Below are positions 9,596 through 17,525 of a DNA stretch of 50,789 bases, piece by piece. This DNA is from an uncultured Pseudomonadota bacterium (GTDB lineage: Bacteria; Pseudomonadota; Gammaproteobacteria; Burkholderiales; Burkholderiaceae). The notes below the pieces were generated by a model, which did not search any database, was not told the origin of the DNA, and saw nothing but the letters and a program-made list of their open reading frames with translations. The translations under genes were made by a program, and so were the position numbers. Position 1 is the first letter of the stretch, and every line of letters begins with the position of its first letter. The stretch lies in the NCBI GenBank assembly GCA_946480245.1, contig CAMLIZ010000008.1, positions 1-50,789 on the forward strand, read 5' to 3'.

Positions 9596-9601
9596 CACAA
9601 T
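9596..9601 (+). promoter_or_regulatory. Putative -10 element of the S4 protein gene
   Basis: CACAAT lies 6 nt upstream of the ATG at 9608 and no Shine-Dalgarno is present. No good -35 is visible. The arrangement suggests a leaderless transcript. Confidence 0.25.
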
Positions 9602-9607
9602 GCGCCG

Positions 9608-9835
9608 ATGCAGCTGATCGATTTCGAAGTGCGCGGCGACCACATCACGCTGGACGCGTTGCTCAAGGCCACCGGCTTGGCCGGCAGTGGCGGCGCGGCC
9701 AAGGCCATGGTGCAGAGCGGCAAGGTGCAGGTGGACGGCCAACCCGAGCTGCGGCGCAGCGCCAAGCTGCGCTCCGGTCAGGTGGTGGCGGTGACCGGCA
9801 CGCGCGTGCGCCTGGTGCCCGCCGCGGCGGCTTAG
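9608..9835 (+). CDS. S4 domain RNA-binding protein (YbcJ-like)
   Basis: A 75-residue stand-alone S4 RNA-binding domain. ITLDALLKATGLAGSGGAAK, then MVQSGKVQVDGQPELRR and SGQVVAV are the typical S4 helix-loop-helix and beta elements, closest in style to E. coli YbcJ. The target RNA is unknown. The final 4 bp overlap the end of the convergent histidine kinase gene. No ribosome-binding site precedes the start. Confidence 0.88.
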   Translation: MQLIDFEVRGDHITLDALLKATGLAGSGGAAKAMVQSGKVQVDGQPELRRSAKLRSGQVVAVTGTRVRLVPAAAA

Positions 9836-11172
9836 CGCATCGGCAGCCGCACTTCCACGCTCAACCCCGGCTCGGCGTTGCGGATGTGCAGCGTGCCGCC
9901 GTGGGCCTGCACCACCAGCCCGCACAGGTACAGGCCCAGCCCGAAGCCGCCGGTGGCGCGCTGGCGCGCCGCGTCCGCCCGATAAAAGGCTTCGGTCAGG
10001 TGCGGCAGGTGCTCGGGCGCCACGCCCGGCCCGTGGTCACGCACGGTGATCTTCAGCAGGCCGTCTTCGGCTTGCGTGCTGACGCAGGGCGGGCGCGGCG
10101 CCTGCGCGCTGTGGCGCAGCGCGTTGTCCAGCAGGTTGCGCAACAGCAGCTTGATGCGCACGCGGTCCAGCGCCACGCAGCCGAGATGCGGCGCCAGTTC
10201 GGTATCCACTGCGCGGTCCGCGAAGTGCGCGTCCAGCGTTTCGAGCAGCAGCGCGTTCGGATCCACCGGCTCGCGCTGCAGCGCGGTGTGGCCGGCGGCC
10301 AGGCGCTCGCTCTCCAGCAGCTCGGTGACGAGGTCGCGCATCTCGGCCAGGTCGCGCAGCAGTGCCGCCTTGGCGTCGCCATCGTCGATCAGCTCGGCGT
10401 TGACGCGGGCGCGCGTGAGCGGCGAACGCAGCTCGTGGCTGATCGCCAGCAGCAGCGCGCGCTTGGCGTCGAGCATGCGCTGGATCTCGCCGGCCATCGT
10501 GTTCACCTGCTCGGCCAGCTCGCCCAGCTCGTCGTGCGTGCGCAGCGGGATGCGATGCGCGAACTCGCCGCGCCCGAAGCGCACCGCGCCTTCATGCACG
10601 TCCTCCAGCGGGCGCAGCAGCCGGCGCACATAGGCATAGGCGATGCCGGTCAGCAGCAGCAGCACGCCCAGCGTGGTCCAGCCGATGCGCACGTGGCGCG
10701 GCATGCGCTGCGGATCCTCCGCAAAGTCGAAGGTGATGCGGTGGCCATCGGGCAATGTGCGCACGTGCAGCCGGTCCAGCCCGGGGCCGGCGAGCAGGCG
10801 TTGCGGCAGCGGCCAGTGCAAGCGCGCCGACGCCGGATGCGACGACCAGTTGACCACCGGGCCTTCAATCGTCACGGTCAGCGGCAGGTGCTCGGTGAGC
10901 GCCCGTGCCCGGGCCACGTCGGGCGGGGTGCCGATCTGCGCCACCAGCCGGTCCAGGTAGTCGTTGACCAGCGGGCGGTCGTACACCTCCCAGCCCGCAC
11001 CCAGCAGCTGGTACATGCCGCACACGAAGGTGGCGGTGACCAGCACCGCCAGCAGCAGGAACAGGCTGACCAGGCGCCACTTGAGCGTGTGCTTGAAGCG
11101 CCACACCGCGCCGCGCCAGCCCCCCGCGGGGCAAGGCGCCAGGCGATGCCGGCGTGCGGGGTGCCGGCTCAT
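9832..11172 (-). CDS. Membrane sensor histidine kinase (CpxA/RstB-like)
   Basis: A 446-residue two-component sensor. Two membrane helices (about 33-53 and 162-181) flank a periplasmic sensor of roughly 105 residues. A HAMP linker (182-234), the dimerisation helix with phospho-acceptor H246 in AISHELRSPLTRAR, and a HATPase domain with NLLDNALRHS, DHGPGV and GGFGLGLYLC follow. The start overlaps the stop of the response regulator gene by 4 bp (ATGA), so the two are translationally coupled. With the regulator and the Spy/CpxP-like protein this resembles the Cpx/Rst envelope-stress arrangement; the actual signal is unknown. Confidence 0.92.
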   Translation of the reverse strand: MSRHPARRHRLAPCPAGGWRGAVWRFKHTLKWRLVSLFLLLAVLVTATFVCGMYQLLGAGWEVYDRPLVNDYLDRLVAQIGTPPDVARARALTEHLPLTVTIEGPVVNWSSHPASARLHWPLPQRLLAGPGLDRLHVRTLPDGHRITFDFAEDPQRMPRHVRIGWTTLGVLLLLTGIAYAYVRRLLRPLEDVHEGAVRFGRGEFAHRIPLRTHDELGELAEQVNTMAGEIQRMLDAKRALLLAISHELRSPLTRARVNAELIDDGDAKAALLRDLAEMRDLVTELLESERLAAGHTALQREPVDPNALLLETLDAHFADRAVDTELAPHLGCVALDRVRIKLLLRNLLDNALRHSAQAPRPPCVSTQAEDGLLKITVRDHGPGVAPEHLPHLTEAFYRADAARQRATGGFGLGLYLCGLVVQAHGGTLHIRNAEPGLSVEVRLPMR

Positions 11173-11846
11173 GGGCGCGCCGCCGCGAAGGCGTAGCCCA
11201 CGTTGCGCAGCGTCTTGATGCAGTCCAGCGGCTCCAGCTTCTTGCGCAGCCGGCTCACCAGGATGTCGACGGCGCGCGTGTACAAATCCTCGGCCGCGGC
11301 ACCGCGCAGGCGCTCCAGGATCTCGTCGCGCCCGAACACGCGCGCCGGCTCGCGCGCCAGCAGCGCGAGCAGCTCGAACTCGGTGCCGGTGAGCTCCACC
11401 GCTGCGCCGCGGCGCAGCACCTCGCGCCGCTGCAGGTCGATCACCAGGCCCTGGAACTCGAGTCGCTGCGCGCCCGACGCCGGCGCGCGGCCACGCCGCA
11501 GGATGCTCTGCAGCCGCGCCAGCAGCTCGCGCGGCTCGAACGGCTTGGGCAGGTAGTCGTCGGCGCCCAGCTCCAGCCCGACCACGCGGTCCATCACGTC
11601 GCCGCGCGCGGTGAGCATGACGATCGGGATGTCGCTGCCGCGGCGGATCGTGCGGCACAGCTCGAAGCCATCCATCTCCGGCAGCATCACGTCGAGGATC
11701 GCCGCGTCGTAGGGCGCGGCCTGCAGCATCGCCAGGCCCACACCGGGGCGGGCGGCGGCGTCGAGCTGGAAGTCGAAGCGCCGGAAGTAGCTCGCCAGCG
11801 GGGCGGCGAGTTGTTCGTCGTCGTCGATCAGCAGCAGGCGGCGCAT
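11169..11846 (-). CDS. OmpR-family response regulator (CpxR/RstA-like)
   Basis: A 225-residue DNA-binding regulator. The receiver domain has the acidic pocket DDDE (8-11), phospho-acceptor D52 in AILDVMLPEMDG, the LTAR threonine and the KPFEP lysine. The C-terminal winged helix contains ELTGTEFELLALLAREPARV, VDILVSRLRKKLEP and the final LRNVGYAFA. It is the cognate partner of the overlapping kinase gene. It starts 10 bp after the Spy/CpxP-like gene, so the three genes almost certainly form one operon reading from 12288 downwards. Confidence 0.93.
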   Translation of the reverse strand: MRRLLLIDDDEQLAAPLASYFRRFDFQLDAAARPGVGLAMLQAAPYDAAILDVMLPEMDGFELCRTIRRGSDIPIVMLTARGDVMDRVVGLELGADDYLPKPFEPRELLARLQSILRRGRAPASGAQRLEFQGLVIDLQRREVLRRGAAVELTGTEFELLALLAREPARVFGRDEILERLRGAAAEDLYTRAVDILVSRLRKKLEPLDCIKTLRNVGYAFAAARP

Positions 11847-11856
11847 GCGCGCGACT

Positions 11857-12288
11857 CTAATCGCTCCAACGTTCGATCAGCGCGCGCACCTGGTGCTGCT
11901 GCTGCGCGTCCAGGCCGTCGTAGAACACCGCAAGCGCCTCGATCACCTGGGGGCCGTGCTCGCGCAGCGCCTGCACGCGCGCGTGCAGCAGGTCCTGCGC
12001 CTGCCAGCGGTCGAAGGTCTTGTCGCGCACCAGGCCGTGCAGCTGCTCGCCCCAGTGGCTGCTGCCGCGCAGTGCGGCGCGCTGCGCCTGCAGGCGCGCC
12101 AGCAGCGTGTCCAGCGCGGTGCGCTGCTCGGCATTCAGGCCGAGCCGGCCGCTCGCGCGCTCGGCGATGCGCCTCTGCCAGTCGCCCGTGCGCGCATGCG
12201 GGTGGCGATGACGGCGCCAGCCGTGGCGCGCGAACCAGTGCAGCGGCCCGGGGCCGCCGGCGAATGCGGGCTTGAACCAGAGTCCCAT
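11857..12288 (-). CDS. Spy/CpxP-like protein without visible signal peptide
   Basis: A 143-residue, highly charged, helical protein of the Spy/CpxP/zinc-resistance-associated group, recognised by SGRLGLNAEQRTALDTLLAR (an LTxxQ-like motif) and the long amphipathic helices after it. ATG at 12288 follows GAGGAG by 5-6 nt. Family members are usually exported, but here the N-terminus (MGLWFKPAFAGGPGPLHWFA) lacks a convincing hydrophobic core and continues into an Arg/His-rich patch (HGWRRHRHPHAR). Either export was lost or targeting is atypical. It is the first gene of the regulator-kinase operon, as CpxP is coupled to CpxAR. Confidence 0.75.
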   Translation of the reverse strand: MGLWFKPAFAGGPGPLHWFARHGWRRHRHPHARTGDWQRRIAERASGRLGLNAEQRTALDTLLARLQAQRAALRGSSHWGEQLHGLVRDKTFDRWQAQDLLHARVQALREHGPQVIEALAVFYDGLDAQQQHQVRALIERWSD

Positions 12289-12457
12289 CAGTGCTCCTCG
12301 TGCAGGTTGACGCGCGGATGGTGCAAGGCGGGGCGGCGCGCGTCCTCTCGCTGCGGTATCGGCGTGTTTCGTTTTATGTCGCGCGGGCGGTATTGGCCCG
12401 TCGGAAGCCGTCACTTCCGCGCATCGGCCCAGCCGCTGCCCCGCTAACGTGGGCGCG

Positions 12458-15265
12458 ATGCGAGGACAGGCTGTCGTGCTGCGTGGCGTGCTCGTGCTGG
12501 CACTTGCCCTGGCCGGCACGATGTGCCTTGCGCAACCGGCAGCGCGCGAGACGGCCGCGGCCTCGGCCTTCACGCGCGGCGACCCGCTGCCGTCCTGGGC
12601 CCTGCCCTTCGCCGAGATGCCGCCGGCCACGCACAAGGCACCGCTGGTGGTGCGCGTGGCCGAAACCCAGATCCACCTCGACGCCGGCGTGCAATACCTG
12701 GTGAACCGCGCGCTGCAGGTGAACGATGCGTCGGAGCTGGCGCAGATCGGCCAGTACGCGCTGTACTACGTGCCCCAGTACCAGCGCATCCGGCTGCACC
12801 GCGTGGAGATCGTGCGCGACGGCCAGGTGCTGGACCGCCTGCAGCAGGCCAGCCTGCGCTTCCTCGACCGCGAGAGCGGCTTCGAAAGCGGCATCTACAG
12901 CGGCATGGTGACGGCGGTGCTGCTGCTCGACGACGTGCGCGTGGGCGACACGCTGCACCTGGTGTACACGCTGGAAGGCCGCAACCCGGCGCTCGGTGCC
13001 CGCTACAGCCACACCGTGCAGTGGGACCACGCCGAGCCGGTGGAGCTGCGCCGCGCCACGCTGATCGCGCCGGCCGCCCGCCACGTGGCCTGGCGCATGC
13101 AAGGCGACCACCGCAGCACGCACATCGAGCCGCAGCAGCTCAGTGCACCCGGCGCGCCCACCACCGTGCTGCGCTTCGAGGAGCGCGCGATCGACAGCCT
13201 GGACGACGAACCCGGCGTGCCCGAGGACTTCTTCAGTGCGCGCTTCCTGCAATTCACCGAGTTCGACAGCTGGCACCAGGTGGCGCAGTGGGCCGCGGGC
13301 CTGTTCCCGCCCGACCCCGCCTTGCCGCCCGAACTGCAGCCGCTGCTGCAGCGTTGGCGCGCTCTGCCCACGCCCGAACAGCGGGCGGCGGCCGCCTTGC
13401 AGTGGGTGCAGGAGCAGATCCGCTACTTCAGCGTGTCGATGGGCGAGAGCTCGCATCGCCCCTACCCGCCTGCCGAGGTGGTGCAGCGCCGCTATGGCGA
13501 CTGCAAGGACAAGAGCTACCTGCTGGTCACGCTGCTGCGCGCGCTGGGCATCGAGGCCGACCCGGTGCTGGTGGCGCTGACGGCGCCGCGCACGCCGGCG
13601 CGCCTGCTGCCCAATCCCGACGTGTTCGACCACGTGGTGGCGCAGGCCCGCATCGGCGGCGTCAGCTACTACCTCGACGGCACGCGCCTGGGCCAGCGCG
13701 GCGCGCTCGCCACGCTGGGCGTGCTCGAAGGCGCCACCGGGCTCGTGGTGCGCGCTGACACCGAGGCGCTGGCCACCTTGCATTCGCCCGACCCGCTGGC
13801 GCTGGCCACGCGCGAGCTGAGCGAGGAGTTCACGGTGCCCGCGCTCGGCGGCAGCGGGCAGCTGGCGATGCGCCAGACCTGGCACGGCACCAACGCCGAG
13901 CTGATGCGGCTGGCCTATCAGCGCATGAGCCCCGAGCAGCGCCGGCGCCAGGTGCAAGGCAGCTACGAGCGCCGCTACCCGGGCATCCGCCTGCTCGGTG
14001 AGCCGCAGGTGCACGACGACAGCGCGGCCAATGCGATCACGGTGCGGGCCGAGTTCGAGATTCCCGAGCTCACGCGCCGGCTCGACGGCGACTGGGCGCT
14101 GCGCTTCTTTCCCGACAACATTGCCGGCACCGTGAAGCTGCCGGACAACTTCAACCGCCGCTTTCCGGTGACCGTGGCCGAGCTGCCGTACCGCGCGCGC
14201 TACCACCTGGCGATCCACTGGCCCGATGAGGTGAGCGCGCTGCGCGAGCCGGCCAGCGTGCACCTGGCCAGCGACTTCTACGTGGCCGACGTGCAGCGCA
14301 GCTTCCGCGGCAACCTCACCGAGGTGGACGTGCAGTACGCGCCGCGCGTGGGCCAGGTGCAGCCGCAGCAGCTGCCGCCGCTCGCGCAGGCGCTGAAGAC
14401 GCTGCAGCGGCAACTGCTGGGTGTGGTGACGGTGGATGCCAGCGAACTCAAGTCGCGCGGCTTCCTCGGCTTGGGCCGCACGTCGATGCAACAGGCGATG
14501 CAGGCGCGCCTGGTGCTGCAGATCGAGCGCAACACGCTCGCCATCGATGGCGAGCAACTGGCCGGCGAGGATCTGGCCGAGGCGCTGTGCGACCGCGCCG
14601 AGGCGCTGGCAGAACGTGGCGACACGCCCGCCGGCTTGCGCGACGCCGAGCGGGCGGTGCAGGTGGCGCCGGTGTACGGCCGCGCGCACCGGTGCCGCGG
14701 CAACCTGCTGTTCGCGCAGGGCGAGTTCGCGCGCAGCGTGCCCGAATACACCGAGGCGCTGAGCCTGGGCGAGGAAGCCTATGCCGTGCTGTACCGGCGC
14801 GGCCTCGCGCGCTTCTACGCCGCGCAGTACGAAAGCGCAGCCAACGACTTCGCCAAGGCAGCCGCCCTGCGCGCGGGCAGCGGCAATGCCAGCGACGCCG
14901 CACAGGCGCAGCTGTGGCAGGCGTGGTCACTGCAACGCGCTGGTCTCGCGTTGCCGGCCGCATTGGCGCAGCACGCGCGCAACACCGCCGACGGCCACTG
15001 GCCTGCGCCGGCACTGGCCCTCCTGGTGGGCGCGCTCACGCCCGAACAGTTGCTGGCACGAGCGCAGGGCAACCGGCACGGCGACGAGCGTGACGTGGCG
15101 CTGGCCGAGGCCTGGTTCAGCCTGGGCCAGCAGTTCCGGCTGCAAGGCGACGCTGCCCGTGCGCGCGAGGCCTTCGAGAAGGCGCGCGCAAAGGGCGTGG
15201 CCACCGCAGTGGAGCATCTGGCCGCCGGCTTCGAGCTGGCCGGCGGCACTCCCACGGCACGTTAG
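12458..15265 (+). CDS. DUF3857 / transglutaminase-like / TPR periplasmic protein
   Basis: A 935-residue exported protein with an N-terminal signal peptide (VLVLALALAGTMCLAQ). The DUF3857 domain occupies the first third. A transglutaminase-like core follows with Cys in RYGDCKDKSYLLVTLLRALG, His in VFDHVVAQARIGG and Asp in YYLDGTRL, so the Cys-His-Asp triad appears complete. The last ~230 residues form TPR-like helices (GRAHRCRGNLLFAQGEFARS and neighbours). Function is unknown; family members are suspected periplasmic peptide-processing or cross-linking enzymes. ATG at 12458 is chosen, but GTG at 12449 or 12476 cannot be excluded because no clear ribosome-binding site is present. Confidence 0.85.
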   Translation: MRGQAVVLRGVLVLALALAGTMCLAQPAARETAAASAFTRGDPLPSWALPFAEMPPATHKAPLVVRVAETQIHLDAGVQYLVNRALQVNDASELAQIGQYALYYVPQYQRIRLHRVEIVRDGQVLDRLQQASLRFLDRESGFESGIYSGMVTAVLLLDDVRVGDTLHLVYTLEGRNPALGARYSHTVQWDHAEPVELRRATLIAPAARHVAWRMQGDHRSTHIEPQQLSAPGAPTTVLRFEERAIDSLDDEPGVPEDFFSARFLQFTEFDSWHQVAQWAAGLFPPDPALPPELQPLLQRWRALPTPEQRAAAALQWVQEQIRYFSVSMGESSHRPYPPAEVVQRRYGDCKDKSYLLVTLLRALGIEADPVLVALTAPRTPARLLPNPDVFDHVVAQARIGGVSYYLDGTRLGQRGALATLGVLEGATGLVVRADTEALATLHSPDPLALATRELSEEFTVPALGGSGQLAMRQTWHGTNAELMRLAYQRMSPEQRRRQVQGSYERRYPGIRLLGEPQVHDDSAANAITVRAEFEIPELTRRLDGDWALRFFPDNIAGTVKLPDNFNRRFPVTVAELPYRARYHLAIHWPDEVSALREPASVHLASDFYVADVQRSFRGNLTEVDVQYAPRVGQVQPQQLPPLAQALKTLQRQLLGVVTVDASELKSRGFLGLGRTSMQQAMQARLVLQIERNTLAIDGEQLAGEDLAEALCDRAEALAERGDTPAGLRDAERAVQVAPVYGRAHRCRGNLLFAQGEFARSVPEYTEALSLGEEAYAVLYRRGLARFYAAQYESAANDFAKAAALRAGSGNASDAAQAQLWQAWSLQRAGLALPAALAQHARNTADGHWPAPALALLVGALTPEQLLARAQGNRHGDERDVALAEAWFSLGQQFRLQGDAARAREAFEKARAKGVATAVEHLAAGFELAGGTPTAR

Positions 15266-15272
15266 GCGGCAC

Positions 15273-16634
15273 TCAACGCACGACCACGCTCCACGGGCTC
15301 GACACCGCCGAGCTCAGCCCAATGGCGCTGCCCACAGGCGTGAGCGTGCCGTCGGCGCCGATGCTCATCTGCATGACGGTCGAGCTGTTGAGGTTGCTCA
15401 CGAAGAGGAAGCGGCCGTCCGGAGTGAACGACAGGCCGCGCGGGCCCGCGCCGGTGGCCACCGATGCCGGTGCCAGCGCGCTCAGCTGGCCGTCCGCGCC
15501 GATCGCGTACTGCGTGACGGTGTTGCCGGTGGTGTTGGCCACATACACGTTCTTGCCGTTCGGGCTCACCACGATGCCGTCCGGGAAGGTGCCGGTGGCG
15601 ATGGTGGGCGTGGGCAGTGGCGTCAGCTTGCCGTCGCTGCCCACGCTGAACTCCTCCACCACGTTGGTCGAGGAACTGCTGCGCGTGACATAGGCGAACT
15701 TGCCATCGGGCGTGAAGGCCAGCTGGCGCGGGCCGGCGCCCGCGCCGAGAGTGGCCGTGTCCGCCAGCGTCAGGCTGCCGTCGGCGCCCACGCTGTACTG
15801 GCCGATCGTGCCGCTGGTGAAGTTGGTCACGTACAGGAACTTGCCGTCCGGCGACATCGCCCCGCCGACCGGGTTGTTGCCGGTGGCCACGCGCGCCGGG
15901 TTGAGCGCGGTGAGCGCGCCACCGCTGCCGATCGAGAACGGGTTGATCTGCAGCGCCTGGAAATCCACCGAATAGAGGAACTTGCCGTCCGCCGTGCGCA
16001 CGAGCGCGGAGGGGCCGATGTCGGTGTTCGTGGTGTCGGCCGCCGTGAGGGCGCCGTCCGCCGCCACCGTGTAGCGCGAGATCGTGGCGCTGTCGAAGTT
16101 GGCCACGTAGGCCGAGCTGCCATCGGCGCTGAACACCAGGTCGCGCGGCGTCTGGCCGGTGCTCACCGCTGCCGGCGTGGTCATCGTGGGTACGCCGGTG
16201 CTCGGCGACAAGCTGAACACGTCGATGTTCTTGTCGTTGCGGTTCAGCACGTACATCACGTAGTCGCGGCAGGTGACGGCGATGTTCGTCACGTCGGCGC
16301 TGGCCGTGCCGCTGCCGCTGCCCACGCTGCAGGTCTGCCCGGCGGGCTGGCTCTGGATGGTCACGCTGTACGCGCCGCCGCTGGCCACCTTGTCGGCAAA
16401 ATTGAAGCTGGTGTCGCCGCTGGCGACGGTGGCCGTGCTGCTGCCGTTCGCCAGCACGAGACCACTGGTGGTCAGGCCGCTCACCGTGCCGCCAAGGGCA
16501 AACGGGCCGCCGCTCGGGCTTGGACTGGGAGCAGGGCTCGGCGCGGGGCTGCTGTCTCCCCCGCCGCCGCAGGCGGCGATGCTCAGCACGCAGGCCATGG
16601 CAGCGCTGACGCGCGTAAGTTTCGCGAGCTTCAT
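15273..16634 (-). CDS. Beta-propeller lipoprotein (YncE/lactonase-like)
   Basis: A 453-residue surface or periplasmic lipoprotein. The signal peptide ends with the lipobox SIAAC (Cys22), followed by GGGG and a Pro/Ser linker, then a domain with a probable disulfide (QTCSVG ... VTCRDYV). About seven repeated blades each carry an SPDGKFLYV- or TPDGKFAYV-like core plus a G(A/S)DG(S/K/T)LT turn, typical of YncE or 6-phosphogluconolactonase-like propellers. No catalytic residues are obvious; ligand unknown. ATG at 16634 follows AGAGGAA by 5-6 nt; an upstream extension to 16721 lacks a signal sequence and is rejected. It ends 7 bp from the stop of the convergent DUF3857 gene. Confidence 0.85.
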   Translation of the reverse strand: MKLAKLTRVSAAMACVLSIAACGGGGDSSPAPSPAPSPSPSGGPFALGGTVSGLTTSGLVLANGSSTATVASGDTSFNFADKVASGGAYSVTIQSQPAGQTCSVGSGSGTASADVTNIAVTCRDYVMYVLNRNDKNIDVFSLSPSTGVPTMTTPAAVSTGQTPRDLVFSADGSSAYVANFDSATISRYTVAADGALTAADTTNTDIGPSALVRTADGKFLYSVDFQALQINPFSIGSGGALTALNPARVATGNNPVGGAMSPDGKFLYVTNFTSGTIGQYSVGADGSLTLADTATLGAGAGPRQLAFTPDGKFAYVTRSSSSTNVVEEFSVGSDGKLTPLPTPTIATGTFPDGIVVSPNGKNVYVANTTGNTVTQYAIGADGQLSALAPASVATGAGPRGLSFTPDGRFLFVSNLNSSTVMQMSIGADGTLTPVGSAIGLSSAVSSPWSVVVR

Positions 16635-16728
16635 AAGGATTCCTCTTTCAGTGGTCAATCGTGGTGAAGTCACTTCCGAACGAAGCAGAAGCTCAGCGCT
16701 GGGGGCAACGAGCGCTCCCACGGCAGGG

Positions 16729-17367
16729 GTGAGCGCACCCCCGATTCAGGGGGGCGCGGTCGAGCTGCTGCATGCGGACGACGCCCTGCTGGTGTGCGTC
16801 AAGCCCGCCGGTCTGCTCGCCGTTCCGGGTCGCGGCGAAGCCGGACGCGACTGCCTGCTCGCGCGTCTGCAGCTCACGTGGCCCGATGCCGAGGTGGTGC
16901 ACCGGCTCGACATGGCCACCTCGGGGTTGATGGTGTTCGCACGCGGCAAGGCGGCACAGCGCGCGCTCGGCATCGCGTTCGAGCAGCGGCAGGTGCACAA
17001 GCGCTATCTGGCGGTGGTGCACGGGCGGCTGGCCGGCCTTGCCGGCGAGATCGACCTGCCGCTGGCCGCGGATTGGCCGCGCCGCCCGCGCCAGAAGGTG
17101 GACGCGGCGGGCAAGCCGTCGCTGACGCGCTATCAGGTGCTGGCGCATCACGACGCCGGCACCACCCGGCTCGCGCTGGAGCCAGTGACAGGCCGCTCGC
17201 ACCAGTTGCGCGTGCACCTGCTCGCGCTCGGCCACCCGATCGTGGGCGACGCGCTGTACGGGCCGCAGGACGGGGCGCCACGGCTGATGCTGCATGCGTC
17301 GGCGCTGGCGTTCGCTCATCCGGCTGGCGGCTGCGCCCTGAATTTCGAAAGCCCCGCACCCTTCTAG
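16729..17367 (+). CDS. RluA-family RNA pseudouridine synthase
   Basis: Single-domain pseudouridine synthase of about 212 residues. Motif I VCVKPAGLLAVPGRG, motif II VHRLDMATSGLMVFARGKAA with the catalytic aspartate in HRLD, motif III KRYLAVVHG and the C-terminal LEPVTGRSHQLRVHLLALG with GDALYG are all present. There is no S4 domain, so it resembles the short RluA type that modifies 23S rRNA position 746 and tRNA position 32, but the exact target is not certain. The start is uncertain: GTG at 16729 is the nearest in-frame start before the conserved region, and the open frame extends antisense through the lipoprotein gene. Confidence 0.85.
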   Translation: MSAPPIQGGAVELLHADDALLVCVKPAGLLAVPGRGEAGRDCLLARLQLTWPDAEVVHRLDMATSGLMVFARGKAAQRALGIAFEQRQVHKRYLAVVHGRLAGLAGEIDLPLAADWPRRPRQKVDAAGKPSLTRYQVLAHHDAGTTRLALEPVTGRSHQLRVHLLALGHPIVGDALYGPQDGAPRLMLHASALAFAHPAGGCALNFESPAPF

Positions 17368-17525
17368 CCCGCGGGGCGCGCACGCCGTTTGCTCCACCGG
17401 GCCTGTCACGGCCGCTCACGCTTGGCTACCGTGTTTAGCAGCCGGCTCCCCTATAACCCCGACATGCTGCAAAGCGCCGCAGGCATCGCGCTGTGCGATT
17501 GCCAGGCGCGCACGAGGCCTACACG

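Noticed and set aside
9832..11658. Histidine kinase frame extended upstream to 608 residues
   Set aside because: The extra 162 residues run antisense-free but out of frame through the response regulator gene and are Arg/Ala-rich shadow sequence. ATG at 11172 overlapping the regulator stop is the natural start.
16666..16676. GAAGTCACTTC palindrome upstream of the beta-propeller lipoprotein
   Set aside because: An 11-bp palindrome with a central base and no second copy; it could be chance.
17452..17457. TATAAC as a promoter -10 for the Ser/Thr kinase gene
   Set aside because: The hexamer is good, but no -35 sits at 16-18 nt upstream and the start codon is about 70 nt away, so support is too weak for a feature.
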